Origin: Nevskia sp964451925
Lineage (GTDB): Bacteria; Pseudomonadota; Gammaproteobacteria; Nevskiales; Nevskiaceae
Length of the DNA: 64,000 bases
Reading direction: 5' to 3'
NCBI GenBank assembly: GCA_964451925.1
Contig: CAYVKA010000006.1
Location: 49,729-113,728, forward strand
In this document: in pieces, positions 17,016 to 24,838 of the stretch
Numbering within the stretch: the first letter of the stretch is position 1
Layout: each line of letters begins with the position of its first letter
Made by a program: the position numbers and the translations under genes
Notes under the pieces: model-generated
The model's input: only the letters and a program-made list of their open reading frames with translations
Databases searched by the model: none
Told to the model about the DNA's origin: nothing

Positions 17016-17077
17016 TCCCCTCTCCCTGCGCGACCGTAGGGAGTCCCGCGGGAGGAGAGGGGCAGGGGTGAGGGACG
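17016..17077. repeat. Dispersed repeat, CCCCTCTCCCTGCG...GGGAGAGGGGCAGGGGTGAGGG family
   Basis: A long palindrome directly after kstD, with an internal insertion in the loop relative to the compact copies at 20509 and 55680. It probably ends or stabilises the kstD transcript. Confidence 0.75.
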
Positions 17078-17175
17078 CAATTTGCCGGGAGCGCGCACTA
17101 CCTTGAGGTCGCGCCCCTCGCCCTCGATCCCTCTGCCGAAGGGCGAGGGAGGAAATACAAAATCTGAGGAGTCTC

Positions 17176-17931
17176 ATGAGCAAACTCAAAAGCAAGGTCG
17201 CACTCGTCACCGGCGCCGGCCAGGGCGTCGGGCAGGGCATCGCCTTCGCCCTGGCGCAGGAAGGCGCGGCGATCGCGGTCACCGGCCGCACCCTGGCCAA
17301 GGTGGAAGCCACCGCCGCCGAAATCGTCAGGCGCGGCGGCAAGGCGCTGGCGCTGGCCTGCGACGTCAAGGACGCGGCTTCGCTGCAGGCCAGCGTGGAG
17401 CAGACCGTGCGTCAGCTCGGCGGACTCAGCATCCTGGTCAACAACGCGCAGGAAGTGCCTCTGGGGCCGCTGCTCGGCGTCACCGAGGAGGCCTTCACCG
17501 CCGGTTGGGAGTCCGGCCCGCTGGCCACCTTCCGCCTGATGAAGCTGTGCCATCCGCACCTCAAGGGCGGCGGCAACATCATCAACCTGGCCAGCCCCGC
17601 GGCGATGCGCTGGGACGCGAGCAATTACGGCGCCTATGCCGCGGTCAAGGAGGCGATCCGCTCGCTGACCCGCGCCGCCGCCTGCGAGTGGGCCAAGGAC
17701 GGCATCCGCACCAACGCCATCCTGCCGCTGGCCAACTCGCCCGGCATGGAATGGTGGACGCGCGCGCATCCGCAGGAAGCCGCGGCCTTCATCGCCACCG
17801 TGCCGATGCAGCGCGTCGGCGAATGCGAGGCCGATATCGGCCGCTTCGTCGTCTCGCTGTGCTCCGAGGATTGCCGCTACATCAACGGGCAGAGCATCGC
17901 CGTGGATGGCGGGCAGGCGTACCTGGGCTGA
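17176..17931 (+). CDS. Short-chain dehydrogenase/reductase
   Basis: A 251-residue SDR: TGAGQGVGQGIAFALAQEG, CDVKDAAS, NNAQ in place of NNAG, catalytic serine in NLASPAAM, YAAVK, and the ending INGQSIAVDGGQAYLG. It is followed by a crotonase gene 85 bp downstream on the same strand, so a paired hydroxyacyl-CoA dehydrogenase/crotonase role is possible. The exact substrate is not readable. Start supported by TGAGGAG about ten bases upstream. Confidence 0.8.
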   Translation: MSKLKSKVALVTGAGQGVGQGIAFALAQEGAAIAVTGRTLAKVEATAAEIVRRGGKALALACDVKDAASLQASVEQTVRQLGGLSILVNNAQEVPLGPLLGVTEEAFTAGWESGPLATFRLMKLCHPHLKGGGNIINLASPAAMRWDASNYGAYAAVKEAIRSLTRAAACEWAKDGIRTNAILPLANSPGMEWWTRAHPQEAAAFIATVPMQRVGECEADIGRFVVSLCSEDCRYINGQSIAVDGGQAYLG

Positions 17932-18016
17932 GTGCCGGCGGCACCCGGAGCCGCGCCAAACCACGGGTAGCGCGAGCCCGCCTCACGCGAAGTACAGGCT
18001 TGCTGGAGGAGAGACG

Positions 18017-18793
18017 ATGAGCACCGAACCCCTGATGTCGCTCAGCCACACCGCGGACGGCGTGGTCACACTAAGCATGGCCGTGCCGGGCAAGCCCAGC
18101 GTGGTGACGCTGGAATCCGCCAGCGCGATGCAGCGCGCCCTGGCCGAAGTCGCCGCCATGCCGCAGGCGCGCGTGCTGGTGCTGCGCAGCGCCGGCAAGT
18201 CGTTCAACGCCGGCGGCGACCTCAAGGCGATCCAGGACGCGCTGGCCGATTCCGACCGCCTGCTCGGCGGCATCATCGATGCCTTCCACGCCTCCATCCT
18301 GGCGCTGCGCCGCCTGCCCATCCCGGTGATCGGCAGCGTGCACGGCGCCGCCGCCGGCGGCGGCTTCTCGCTGGCGCTGGCCTGCGACCAGCTGGTGGCA
18401 GCGGCCGGTGCCCGCTTCGTGGTGGCTTATCCGGCGCTCGGCACGTCCTCCGACGGCGGCCTCAGCCACTTCCTGCGCCAGCGGCTCGGCGCCGCCAGGG
18501 CCCTGCAGGTCGTGCTCGGCAGCGGCACGCTCAGCGCCGCCGAGGCGCAGGCCCTGGGCCTGGTGGCGAAGCTGGTCGACGATGCACAGCTCGATGCCGA
18601 GACCGCCGCCTACGCGGCGAAGATGGCGCAGCATGCACCGCAGCCGGTGCGCGAGTTCAAGCGCCTGATCGGCGGCGCGGAGGACGAGGGACTGGAAGCG
18701 CAATTGCGGTGCGAGCGGGAGGCCTTCCTGCGCTGCGCCAGAACCGAGGACTTCCGCAACCGCGTCGCCGCCTTCCTGCAAAAGCGGGCCTGA
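18017..18793 (+). CDS. Crotonase-family enzyme (enoyl-CoA hydratase/isomerase-like)
   Basis: A 258-residue crotonase with the oxyanion segments SFNAGGDLKA and GAAAGGGFSLALACD. The region that normally carries the two hydratase glutamates reads AYPALGTSSDGGLSHFL, so neither glutamate is in its usual place. An isomerase, thioesterase or C-C hydrolase role is therefore as likely as hydration. Start chosen at MSTEPLM because GGAGGAGAG lies just upstream; the longer frame overlaps the SDR gene. It is followed ten bases later by the phosphotransferase gene, so they share an operon. Confidence 0.8.
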   Translation: MSTEPLMSLSHTADGVVTLSMAVPGKPSVVTLESASAMQRALAEVAAMPQARVLVLRSAGKSFNAGGDLKAIQDALADSDRLLGGIIDAFHASILALRRLPIPVIGSVHGAAAGGGFSLALACDQLVAAAGARFVVAYPALGTSSDGGLSHFLRQRLGAARALQVVLGSGTLSAAEAQALGLVAKLVDDAQLDAETAAYAAKMAQHAPQPVREFKRLIGGAEDEGLEAQLRCEREAFLRCARTEDFRNRVAAFLQKRA

Positions 18794-18803
18794 GCCGGCG
18801 GCG

Positions 18804-19856
18804 ATGAGTACGGCCATGACCGCCGCCAGCACCGCCGAGCTGCTCGACGAAGGGCGCGTGCGCCAGGGCCTGCAGCGCGTGCTGCGCCAGCACGCCGGCG
18901 CCGAGCCGCGCGTCGGCGCGTTGAAGCGCTTCCCGGTGGGTTATTCCTGGCTCACTTACGGCTTCGAGGCAAGCTGGGATTCGGCCGCCGGGCCGCAGCG
19001 GCGCGAACTGATCCTGCGTCTGGGGCCGCCCAACGGCCTGTTCGCGCCCTACCGGGCCGGGCCGCAGTTCCTGACCCTGCAGGCGCTGCAGGGCAGCGGT
19101 GTGCCGGTGCCGGCGGTGCACTGGTATGGCGACACGCCGGAAGTGTTCGGCGCGCCGTGGTTTGTCTGCGAGAAAGTCGCCGGCCGCGCCCCGGTGATGT
19201 GGGGGGAGAATTTCAGCGATGCCACCCGCGCCGCGCTCGGCGGCCAGCTGGTCGACGCGCTGGCGGCGCTGCACCGCTTCGAGTGGCGCGGCACCGCCAT
19301 CGAAAGCCTCGGCGCCGGCGTGACGCCGCAGAGTGCCGCGCGCACCCAGGTCGACGAATGGGAGCGCAGCATGCGCCGCTGGGAGCTGCGCCGCCTGCCG
19401 ATGGCCGAAGCGGTGCTCGGCTGGCTGCGCGCGCACTGCCCGGTGGCGCCGAAGATCAGCGTGGTGCATGGCGACTACCGTATCGGCAACTTTCTCGCCG
19501 AGGGCGAGCGCATCACCGCCATTCTCGACTGGGAGCTGGTGCACCTGGGCGATCCGCACGAAGACCTCGGCTGGATGTGCCAGCGCACCTTCCGCCCCGG
19601 CACGCCGCTGATCTGCACCCTGATTCCGCGCGAGGAGCTGTACGCACGCTACCAGGCGCTGACCGGCATCGAGGTGTCGCCGCGCGCGGTGCACTTCTAC
19701 GAGGTGCTGGGCCTGTTCAAGTTCTACGTCATCGATGTCGGCGCCGAGCGCTGCTTCGAGGAAGGCCGCCACAACGACCTGCGCCTGCCCTCGATGAGCG
19801 CGCAGGCGCCGCGCCTGCTGCTGCAACTGGAAAAGCTGATCGCGGAGGCGCCATGA
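18804..19856 (+). CDS. Phosphotransferase-family protein (APH/ACAD10-like)
   Basis: A 350-residue protein of the aminoglycoside-phosphotransferase fold. The catalytic loop VVHGDYRIGN is near residue 222 and the metal-binding DWELVHLGDPHEDLGW near residue 240. Members of this subgroup occur beside acyl-CoA dehydrogenases in lipid and steroid catabolism and are related to the kinase domain of human ACAD10/11, which phosphorylates 4-hydroxyacyl-CoAs. A hydroxyacyl-CoA or hydroxysteroid kinase role here is inference. Its stop overlaps the next start by four bases, coupling it to a small partner. Confidence 0.75.
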   Translation: MSTAMTAASTAELLDEGRVRQGLQRVLRQHAGAEPRVGALKRFPVGYSWLTYGFEASWDSAAGPQRRELILRLGPPNGLFAPYRAGPQFLTLQALQGSGVPVPAVHWYGDTPEVFGAPWFVCEKVAGRAPVMWGENFSDATRAALGGQLVDALAALHRFEWRGTAIESLGAGVTPQSAARTQVDEWERSMRRWELRRLPMAEAVLGWLRAHCPVAPKISVVHGDYRIGNFLAEGERITAILDWELVHLGDPHEDLGWMCQRTFRPGTPLICTLIPREELYARYQALTGIEVSPRAVHFYEVLGLFKFYVIDVGAERCFEEGRHNDLRLPSMSAQAPRLLLQLEKLIAEAP

Positions 19857-20356
19857 ATAACTCGCTTGAGCGCCTGTTCGCCGGCGTTATCGACAGCCTG
19901 GGCAGCGAGATCATCCCGCGGCTGGACGATGAGTTCGCCCGCGGCCAGGCCTACGCCATCGTCGACCTGCTCAACAACCTGCGTCCACGCCTGGACTGGG
20001 CGATTGCACCGCTGGCAACGCAGATCGCCGCGCAGCTGGCGGCGGCGCGGCGCGTCGATCAGCTGGCACAGGGGCTGACGGACGGGCCGCCGCTGCTGCC
20101 GGCGGCCCTGGCCACCACGCCCGATCCGCCCAGCGGCGAAGCCCTGCGGCGCCAGCGCGACCAGCTCGACGAGCACCTGTGCCAGGTGGTCGGCTGGCAC
20201 GACCAGCCGCCGCCCGCGGCGCCCGCCGAAACGGTCGCCGCCATCGCCGCGGTGACGGCGCAGTACATGCGCGAGCAGGTGCGCCGCGAGGTGAGCCAGC
20301 TGCCCAGGCCGCTGTTCGGCGAGATCGCCGGCAATACCGGCGCTGCGAAGAACTAG
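19853..20356 (+). CDS. Hypothetical partner of the phosphotransferase
   Basis: A 167-residue, helix-rich protein starting MNNSLERLFAGVIDSLGSEI, with many Ala/Leu/Gln residues, DEFARGQAYAIVDLLNNL and a C-terminal TAQYMREQVRREVSQLPRPL. No signal peptide or transmembrane helix. I do not know the family, but small proteins of this kind are seen beside the same phosphotransferase type. The ATG overlaps the upstream stop (ATGA), arguing for equimolar translation and possibly a complex. Confidence 0.65.
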   Translation: MNNSLERLFAGVIDSLGSEIIPRLDDEFARGQAYAIVDLLNNLRPRLDWAIAPLATQIAAQLAAARRVDQLAQGLTDGPPLLPAALATTPDPPSGEALRRQRDQLDEHLCQVVGWHDQPPPAAPAETVAAIAAVTAQYMREQVRREVSQLPRPLFGEIAGNTGAAKN

Positions 20357-20392
20357 TGTGATGTCTCCGAAGTCCGCTGAACAATTGGAAGC

Positions 20393-20439
20393 CCGTTCGT
20401 CGCGAGTGCCGCGCTGCGCACGGCACTCGGGGCGAACGG
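20393..20439. repeat. Dispersed palindrome, CCGTTCG(C/T)C(C/G)CGAGTG family, short copy
   Basis: A 19-base left arm pairs with the right arm CGGCACTCGGGGCGAACGG with two mismatches, forming a strong hairpin. Longer copies lie at 25798, 36234 and 41904. Confidence 0.8.
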
Positions 20440-20508
20440 ATTTGATCTATGAATTTTCGAGACATCGCACTAGCACCCGTGGCGCCGATGAAGCCCGCAA
20501 CGGTTGAA

Positions 20509-20628
20509 CCCCTCTCCCTGCGGGAGAGGGGCAGGGGTGAGGGACGCACCATCAAAAGGGCTGATCCTCAATTGCATCGTGCGTCCCTCACCCGCGCCTC
20601 GCGGCGCCGCCTCTCCCGGAGGGAGGGG
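20509..20628. repeat. Compound repeat, CCCCTCTCCCTGCGGGAGAGGGG family
   Basis: A perfect 10-bp stem with a TGC loop (20509-20531) is followed by GCAGGGGTGAGGGACGCAC. The complement of the latter (GTGCGTCCCTCACCC) appears about 30 bases on, before a second CTCTCCCGGAGGGAGGGG hairpin. The whole unit can fold into one large structure. Confidence 0.8.
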
Positions 20629-20660
20629 CAACAACGCCGGACCACCTTGGAGAAAACCCG

Positions 20661-21776
20661 ATGCTGACCCCTCAGGACGACTGGATCGGCCACCAGCTGC
20701 CGACCACCTTCGACCACGTCGGCACCAGCGACCCGGCCTGGATGGAGCGGCTGTGGTACACCGGCCACCTGACGCCCTCGGGCGAGGTGATCTTCGACCT
20801 CGGCCTGGGCCATCATCCCAACCGCAATGTCATGGACGCGTTTGCCGGCGTCAGCGTCGGCGGCCGGCAGTACAACTTCCGCGCCTCGCGCCGCCTGCGC
20901 CCTGATCCGCTGGCGACGAAGGTCGGGCCGCTGGAATTCGCCGTGATCGAGGGGTTCCGCCGCCATCGCCTGACGCTGGCGGAGAACGAGTCCGGCATCA
21001 GCTTCGAGATCGAATTCCTCGGCGCCTTCAACCCGCACGAGGAGGCGCAGCGCTTCCGCCGCCGCAACGGCCGCGTCAGCGAGAACCTGGCGCGGGCGCA
21101 GCAGCTCGGCCGCTACAGCGGCTGGCTCAAGGTGGACGGCCAGCGCTACGAGCTGCGCCCGGAACAATGGTGCGGCCAGCGCGACCACTCCTGGGGCATC
21201 CGCGGCGAACTGCGCACCGACGAGAGCAGCCCGCCGCTGACCCATGTGCAGCCCTCGTTCTGGACCTGGGTGGCGGTGCAGTTTCCCGGGCGCGGCCTGC
21301 TCTGGTCGTTCACCGAGCGCGCCCCGGGCGACATCGCCTATCTCACCGGCGAGGAGACCCTGCCGCTGGGCCAGCGCGCCAGCCGCGGCCTGCACATCGA
21401 CGACGTGAAGCATGAGCTGGTGTGGGCCGGTGACGCGCTGGGCCAGACCCTGGAGCGCGGCGAGTTCGAGCTGACCCTGGCCAACGGCGGCAAGAGGCAT
21501 CTGCGGCTGCGCACCCTGCCGGCGCGCTACTTCCTCAAGGGCGGCCTCTACGGCGGCTTGCGCGGCTGGTTCCACGGCGACGACCGCGGCGAGCTGTATG
21601 TCGAACACGAGCGTTGGGATTTGCAGGACGCCGAAACGCGCCGCATCGCCCGCACCCTCAGCGATCATGTGGTCGAGGTGCGCGAGGGCGATGAAGTGGG
21701 TTACGGCATCATCGAATACGCCGTGGCCAAGGGATATCCGAAGTATCAGGCGGTGCAGCAGTTCCCCGCCTACTGA
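20661..21776 (+). CDS. Conserved-type protein of unknown function
   Basis: A 371-residue soluble protein rich in Trp, His and Arg, without signal peptide. Segments such as SFWTWVAVQFPGRGLLW, CGQRDHSWGIRG and WFHGDDRGELYVEHERWDL suggest a large beta-barrel of the CrtC/hydroxyneurosporene-hydratase-like (lipocalin-type) fold. This is a guess from pattern. Similar proteins occur in steroid and terpenoid degradation clusters without a known activity. The start has GGAGAAAACC upstream. It lies between two repeat blocks and is followed by an Old Yellow Enzyme, possibly in the same transcript. Confidence 0.65.
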   Translation: MLTPQDDWIGHQLPTTFDHVGTSDPAWMERLWYTGHLTPSGEVIFDLGLGHHPNRNVMDAFAGVSVGGRQYNFRASRRLRPDPLATKVGPLEFAVIEGFRRHRLTLAENESGISFEIEFLGAFNPHEEAQRFRRRNGRVSENLARAQQLGRYSGWLKVDGQRYELRPEQWCGQRDHSWGIRGELRTDESSPPLTHVQPSFWTWVAVQFPGRGLLWSFTERAPGDIAYLTGEETLPLGQRASRGLHIDDVKHELVWAGDALGQTLERGEFELTLANGGKRHLRLRTLPARYFLKGGLYGGLRGWFHGDDRGELYVEHERWDLQDAETRRIARTLSDHVVEVREGDEVGYGIIEYAVAKGYPKYQAVQQFPAY

Positions 21777-21788
21777 AACATCACCTTT

Positions 21789-21856
21789 GTCATCCGGGCG
21801 AAGCGGGATCTGGTCTCCGCGCCCAAGCCAGATCCTTCGCCGATGCCCGGTATGAC
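21789..21856. repeat. Dispersed inverted repeat, GTCATCCGGGCGAAG...CGGTATGAC
   Basis: Arms GTCATCCGGGCGAAGCGGGA and its imperfect complement at 21830-21856 form a hairpin in the 109-bp gap before the Old Yellow Enzyme gene. The sequence is of the common REP-like type. Confidence 0.6.
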
Positions 21857-21885
21857 CTTTAGACCTTTAGTTTAGAGAGCCAGTC

Positions 21886-23106
21886 ATGACCACAGCCTCC
21901 GCTTTCGACCCGATCAAGATCGGCCCGCTGCAGCTGCGCAACCGCTTCATCAAGTCCGGCGCCAACGAGGGCATGGCCAAGGGCGGGGTGCCGTCGAAGA
22001 TGCTGGTCGAGCACCACCGTGCCGTCGCCGCCGGCGGCGCCGCCATGACCACCGTGGCCTACTGCGCGGTCAGCGCCGACGGCCGCACTTTCGTCGACCA
22101 GGTGCAACTCGATCCAGGCAGCGTCAGGCACCTGCGCGTGCTCACCGAGGCGGTGCACGGCGAGGGTGCCGCGGCCTGCGCCCAGATCACCCACGGCGGC
22201 GCCTTCACTTTCCTGCCGCGGCTCAGCACGCGCTACCCGCGCAGCGCCTCCGGCGGCTTCAACGCCGCCGGCGTGATCAGCGGCCGCCTGTTCCGCACCG
22301 GCATGAAGCCCGCCGACCTGGAGCGCACCGCCGGGGAGTTTGCCGCGGCGGCGAAGCTGGCCCGCGAGGCCGGCTTCGACGCGGTGGAAATCCATATGGG
22401 CCACGGCTACCTGCTGAGCCAGTTCCTGTCGCCGGCCTACAACAAGCGCCGCGACGAGTACGGCGGTGACGCCGCCGGCCGCGCGCGCTTCCCGGCCCTG
22501 GTGCTGCGCCGCGTGCTTGACGCGGTGGGCAAGGACCTGGCCGTCACTTGCAAGATCTGCGTTACCGAGGGTTTCAAGGGCGGCGCCACCGCCGAGGACG
22601 CGGCGGCCGTGGCGCGCGTGCTGGAACGCGAGGGCGCCCACCTGCTGGTGCTCAGCGGCGGCATGAACGTGGAAGCGCCCTGGGCGATCTTCGGCAGCCC
22701 CATGCCGCGCGCCGCCACCGACACCGTGCAGAACCCGGTGATCCGCACCGCCACGCGCATCCTGCGCCTGTGGGAGCCGAAGATCAGCTTCCACGAACTG
22801 TATTTCATGGAACACTCGCGCAAGGTGCGCGCTGCGGTGCGCATGCCGCTGGCCTTCCTCGGCGGGGTCAAGTCGCTGGCCGGCGTGCAGCAGGCCATGG
22901 CCGAAGGCTTCGACTGCGTGGTGATGGCGCGCGCGCTGATCCACGACGCGCAACTGGTCAACAAGTTCCGCAGCGGCGCGGTCACGGTGTCCGGCTGCAC
23001 CGCCTGCAACGAGTGCGTGGTGATGATGTATACCCCCGGCGGTACCAGCTGCGTGCTCGGGCCGCCCAACGATGCCGGGCTGAACCGCACGCCCGCCGCC
23101 TCGTGA
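21886..23106 (+). CDS. Old Yellow Enzyme-family NADH:flavin oxidoreductase
   Basis: A 406-residue FMN TIM-barrel protein. It has IGPLQLRNRFIKSGANEGMA at the start, a conserved AQITHGG, EIHMGHGYLLSQFLSP with the RRDEYGG substrate loop, and a late VVMARALIHD. The C-terminus carries a four-Cys motif (Cys371, 374, 377, 389), as in the 2,4-dienoyl-CoA reductase subgroup. It is one residue shorter between the second and third Cys, and the FAD/NAD domain of that subgroup is missing. Reduction of a C=C bond in a steroid or its CoA intermediate is plausible. A strong hairpin follows the stop. Confidence 0.8.
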   Translation: MTTASAFDPIKIGPLQLRNRFIKSGANEGMAKGGVPSKMLVEHHRAVAAGGAAMTTVAYCAVSADGRTFVDQVQLDPGSVRHLRVLTEAVHGEGAAACAQITHGGAFTFLPRLSTRYPRSASGGFNAAGVISGRLFRTGMKPADLERTAGEFAAAAKLAREAGFDAVEIHMGHGYLLSQFLSPAYNKRRDEYGGDAAGRARFPALVLRRVLDAVGKDLAVTCKICVTEGFKGGATAEDAAAVARVLEREGAHLLVLSGGMNVEAPWAIFGSPMPRAATDTVQNPVIRTATRILRLWEPKISFHELYFMEHSRKVRAAVRMPLAFLGGVKSLAGVQQAMAEGFDCVVMARALIHDAQLVNKFRSGAVTVSGCTACNECVVMMYTPGGTSCVLGPPNDAGLNRTPAAS

Positions 23107-23114
23107 CGGCGTGA

Positions 23115-23142
23115 CCCGGGAAGCGCGCCGGCGCTTCCCGGG
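23115..23142. terminator. Bidirectional hairpin between convergent genes
   Basis: A perfect 12-bp stem (CCCGGGAAGCGC / GCGCTTCCCGGG) with a GCCG loop sits exactly between the convergent Old Yellow Enzyme and methyltransferase genes. It lacks a T-run but is well placed to end both transcripts. Confidence 0.75.
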
Positions 23143-23149
23143 CGGCTGC

Positions 23150-23995
23150 TCAGACGCGCGCTTCCAGCACCATCACCGCGTCGCCGCCGCGCACCGCGGC
23201 GTAGTCGCGGGTTTCCTGCAGGTCGCGCGTGTAGTGCAGCAGCGTGTTGGCAAAGCCGCAGTTCCGCATCGTCTCCTGCACCTCGTCCTCGGTGCGGAAA
23301 TGCACGTGCATGCGGCCCCGCACGAAAGCCTGGAGCAGCACCCCGAACAGGCCGGCCGCCGCGTTCACGTGCTGCGGGCGCAGGTACAGGTCGTTGAGAT
23401 AGACCCCGTGCGGGAAACGCCGCAGCGCCGCGGCGATGCGCCGCCAGACGTCGCGCGCAGCTTCAGGGTCGAGATAGTTCATCAGGCCCTCGGTGACGAT
23501 GGCGGTGCCCACCGCGGGGTCCAGGGTGCGGGCGAGGGCGTGCAGCGAGTCCGGGCCGCTGTCCGCCAGCGCATCGAGCGCGAGCACGCTGTGGCCCGGC
23601 GTCAGCAGACCGCCGTCGCTGAGCAGGCGCTGCTTCAGCGCCACCATGTGCGGCAGGTCGGTTTCGATGTAGCGCAGGCGCTCGCCGAAGCGCCGCTTCA
23701 TGTCCCAGCCGCGCGGCGACAGGCCGGCGGCGATCTCGATCACCTGACCGACGCGGCCCTGCCCGATGGCGTCGCCCAGCACGCGGTCGATGCCGCGGTG
23801 GCGCGCCAGCATCAGCGCCGTGAGCGAGAAGCCGCCGAGCAGCCGCGTGCCGAACAGCAACGGCCGCACCACGCGGTCGATGCGGCGGCCTTCCACCGTG
23901 GCCAGGGCCGGATGCGACAGGCCGTGGCGGTACCAGAAGTAACCGGTGGCGTAGGCCGTGGGGCTGATCCGCTCCGAAGCCGTGGTGGTGGGCAT
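23150..23995 (-). CDS. Class I SAM-dependent methyltransferase (LCMT-type)
   Basis: A 281-residue protein with the leucine-carboxyl-methyltransferase-like signatures QVIEIAAGLSPRGWDM and RYIETDLPHMVALKQRLL, then IVTEGLMNYLDPE. These bind S-adenosylmethionine and close the active site. Related proteins in bacteria methylate carboxylates or polyketides; the substrate here is unknown. The start (MPTTTASERISPTAY) is chosen by homology-like length. It is the last gene of a minus-strand set including three SDRs, fadD3 and a ferredoxin. Confidence 0.75.
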   Translation of the reverse strand: MPTTTASERISPTAYATGYFWYRHGLSHPALATVEGRRIDRVVRPLLFGTRLLGGFSLTALMLARHRGIDRVLGDAIGQGRVGQVIEIAAGLSPRGWDMKRRFGERLRYIETDLPHMVALKQRLLSDGGLLTPGHSVLALDALADSGPDSLHALARTLDPAVGTAIVTEGLMNYLDPEAARDVWRRIAAALRRFPHGVYLNDLYLRPQHVNAAAGLFGVLLQAFVRGRMHVHFRTEDEVQETMRNCGFANTLLHYTRDLQETRDYAAVRGGDAVMVLEARV

Positions 23996-24020
23996 GTCCG
24001 GGGTCCGCTTCGGTGTGCCC

Positions 24021-24800
24021 TCAGGTTCCGGGGGCGCCGGGGAAACCGACGTAGTACGGGCCGGTGAGCATGCCGCCATCCACCGCGATCTCGGCGCCGC
24101 AGACATAGGAAGCGTCGTCGCTGGCCAGGAACAGGCTGCAATGCGCGGCTTCGGAAGGCTCGCCGACGCGCTGTAGCGGCACGAAGGTGTAGCGCTTGTT
24201 GACCTCTTCGCGCGCTTCGCCATAAGGGTTGCCCATGGCGGTGTCGATGCCGCCCGGATGGATCGAATTGACGCGCACGCCCTTGTGTCCCAGCTCCATC
24301 GCGGCGACGCGGGTCAGGCCGCGCAGGCCCCACTTGCTGGAACTGTAGGCGCCGAGGCCGTTGGCGCCTTTCATGCCGTCGGTGGAGGAGACGTTGACGA
24401 TCGAGCCCTTGCCGCGCCCGATCATGTGCGGCGCCACCGCCTTGATACCGAGGAAGGCGCCCATCAGGTTGACGCCGATGACGCGTTCATACTCCGCCTT
24501 GCTGGTTTCAAGTATGGTCTTGAACAGCAGGATGCCGGCGTTGTTGACCAGGATATCGACCTGGCCGAAGGTGGCGATGGCCTTGGCCACCACACTGGCC
24601 CAGCTGGCCTCGTCGCTGACGTCGTGATGCTGGAAGATGGCCGAGCCTTTCAGCTCCGCCGCCAGTTCCGCGCCTTCCTTGTCCAGCACGTCGGCGATCA
24701 CCACCTTGGCGCCTTCCGCCGCGAACAGTCGCGAGGTGGCGCCGCCCATGCCACGGGCGCCGCCGGTGATGATTGCCACCTTGCCATCCAGTCTAGCCAT
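24021..24800 (-). CDS. Short-chain dehydrogenase (3alpha/20beta-HSD-like)
   Basis: A 259-residue SDR with TGGARGMGGATS, HHDVSDEAS, NNAGIL, VNVSSTDG and YSSSK. The sequence pattern matches the 3alpha(20beta)-hydroxysteroid dehydrogenase/HsdA-like cluster of SDRs. This is a family-level call: many such SDRs act on hydroxysteroids but positions differ. GGAGGAGAACC supports the ATG at 24800. It shares its operon with a second, DHRS1-like SDR just upstream. Confidence 0.8.
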   Translation of the reverse strand: MARLDGKVAIITGGARGMGGATSRLFAAEGAKVVIADVLDKEGAELAAELKGSAIFQHHDVSDEASWASVVAKAIATFGQVDILVNNAGILLFKTILETSKAEYERVIGVNLMGAFLGIKAVAPHMIGRGKGSIVNVSSTDGMKGANGLGAYSSSKWGLRGLTRVAAMELGHKGVRVNSIHPGGIDTAMGNPYGEAREEVNKRYTFVPLQRVGEPSEAAHCSLFLASDDASYVCGAEIAVDGGMLTGPYYVGFPGAPGT

Positions 24801-24838
24801 GGTTCTCCTCCGGATATTTTGTGATGTGGGGCTGTCTG

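Larger units (their letters stand above)
20357..20660. other. Intergenic stretch filled with two repeat families
   Basis: About 300 bp without a gene. It holds a 47-bp palindrome of the CCGTTCG...CGAACGG family (20393-20439) and a compound repeat of the CTCTCCC family (20509-20628). The next gene starts only after these. Confidence 0.7.
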
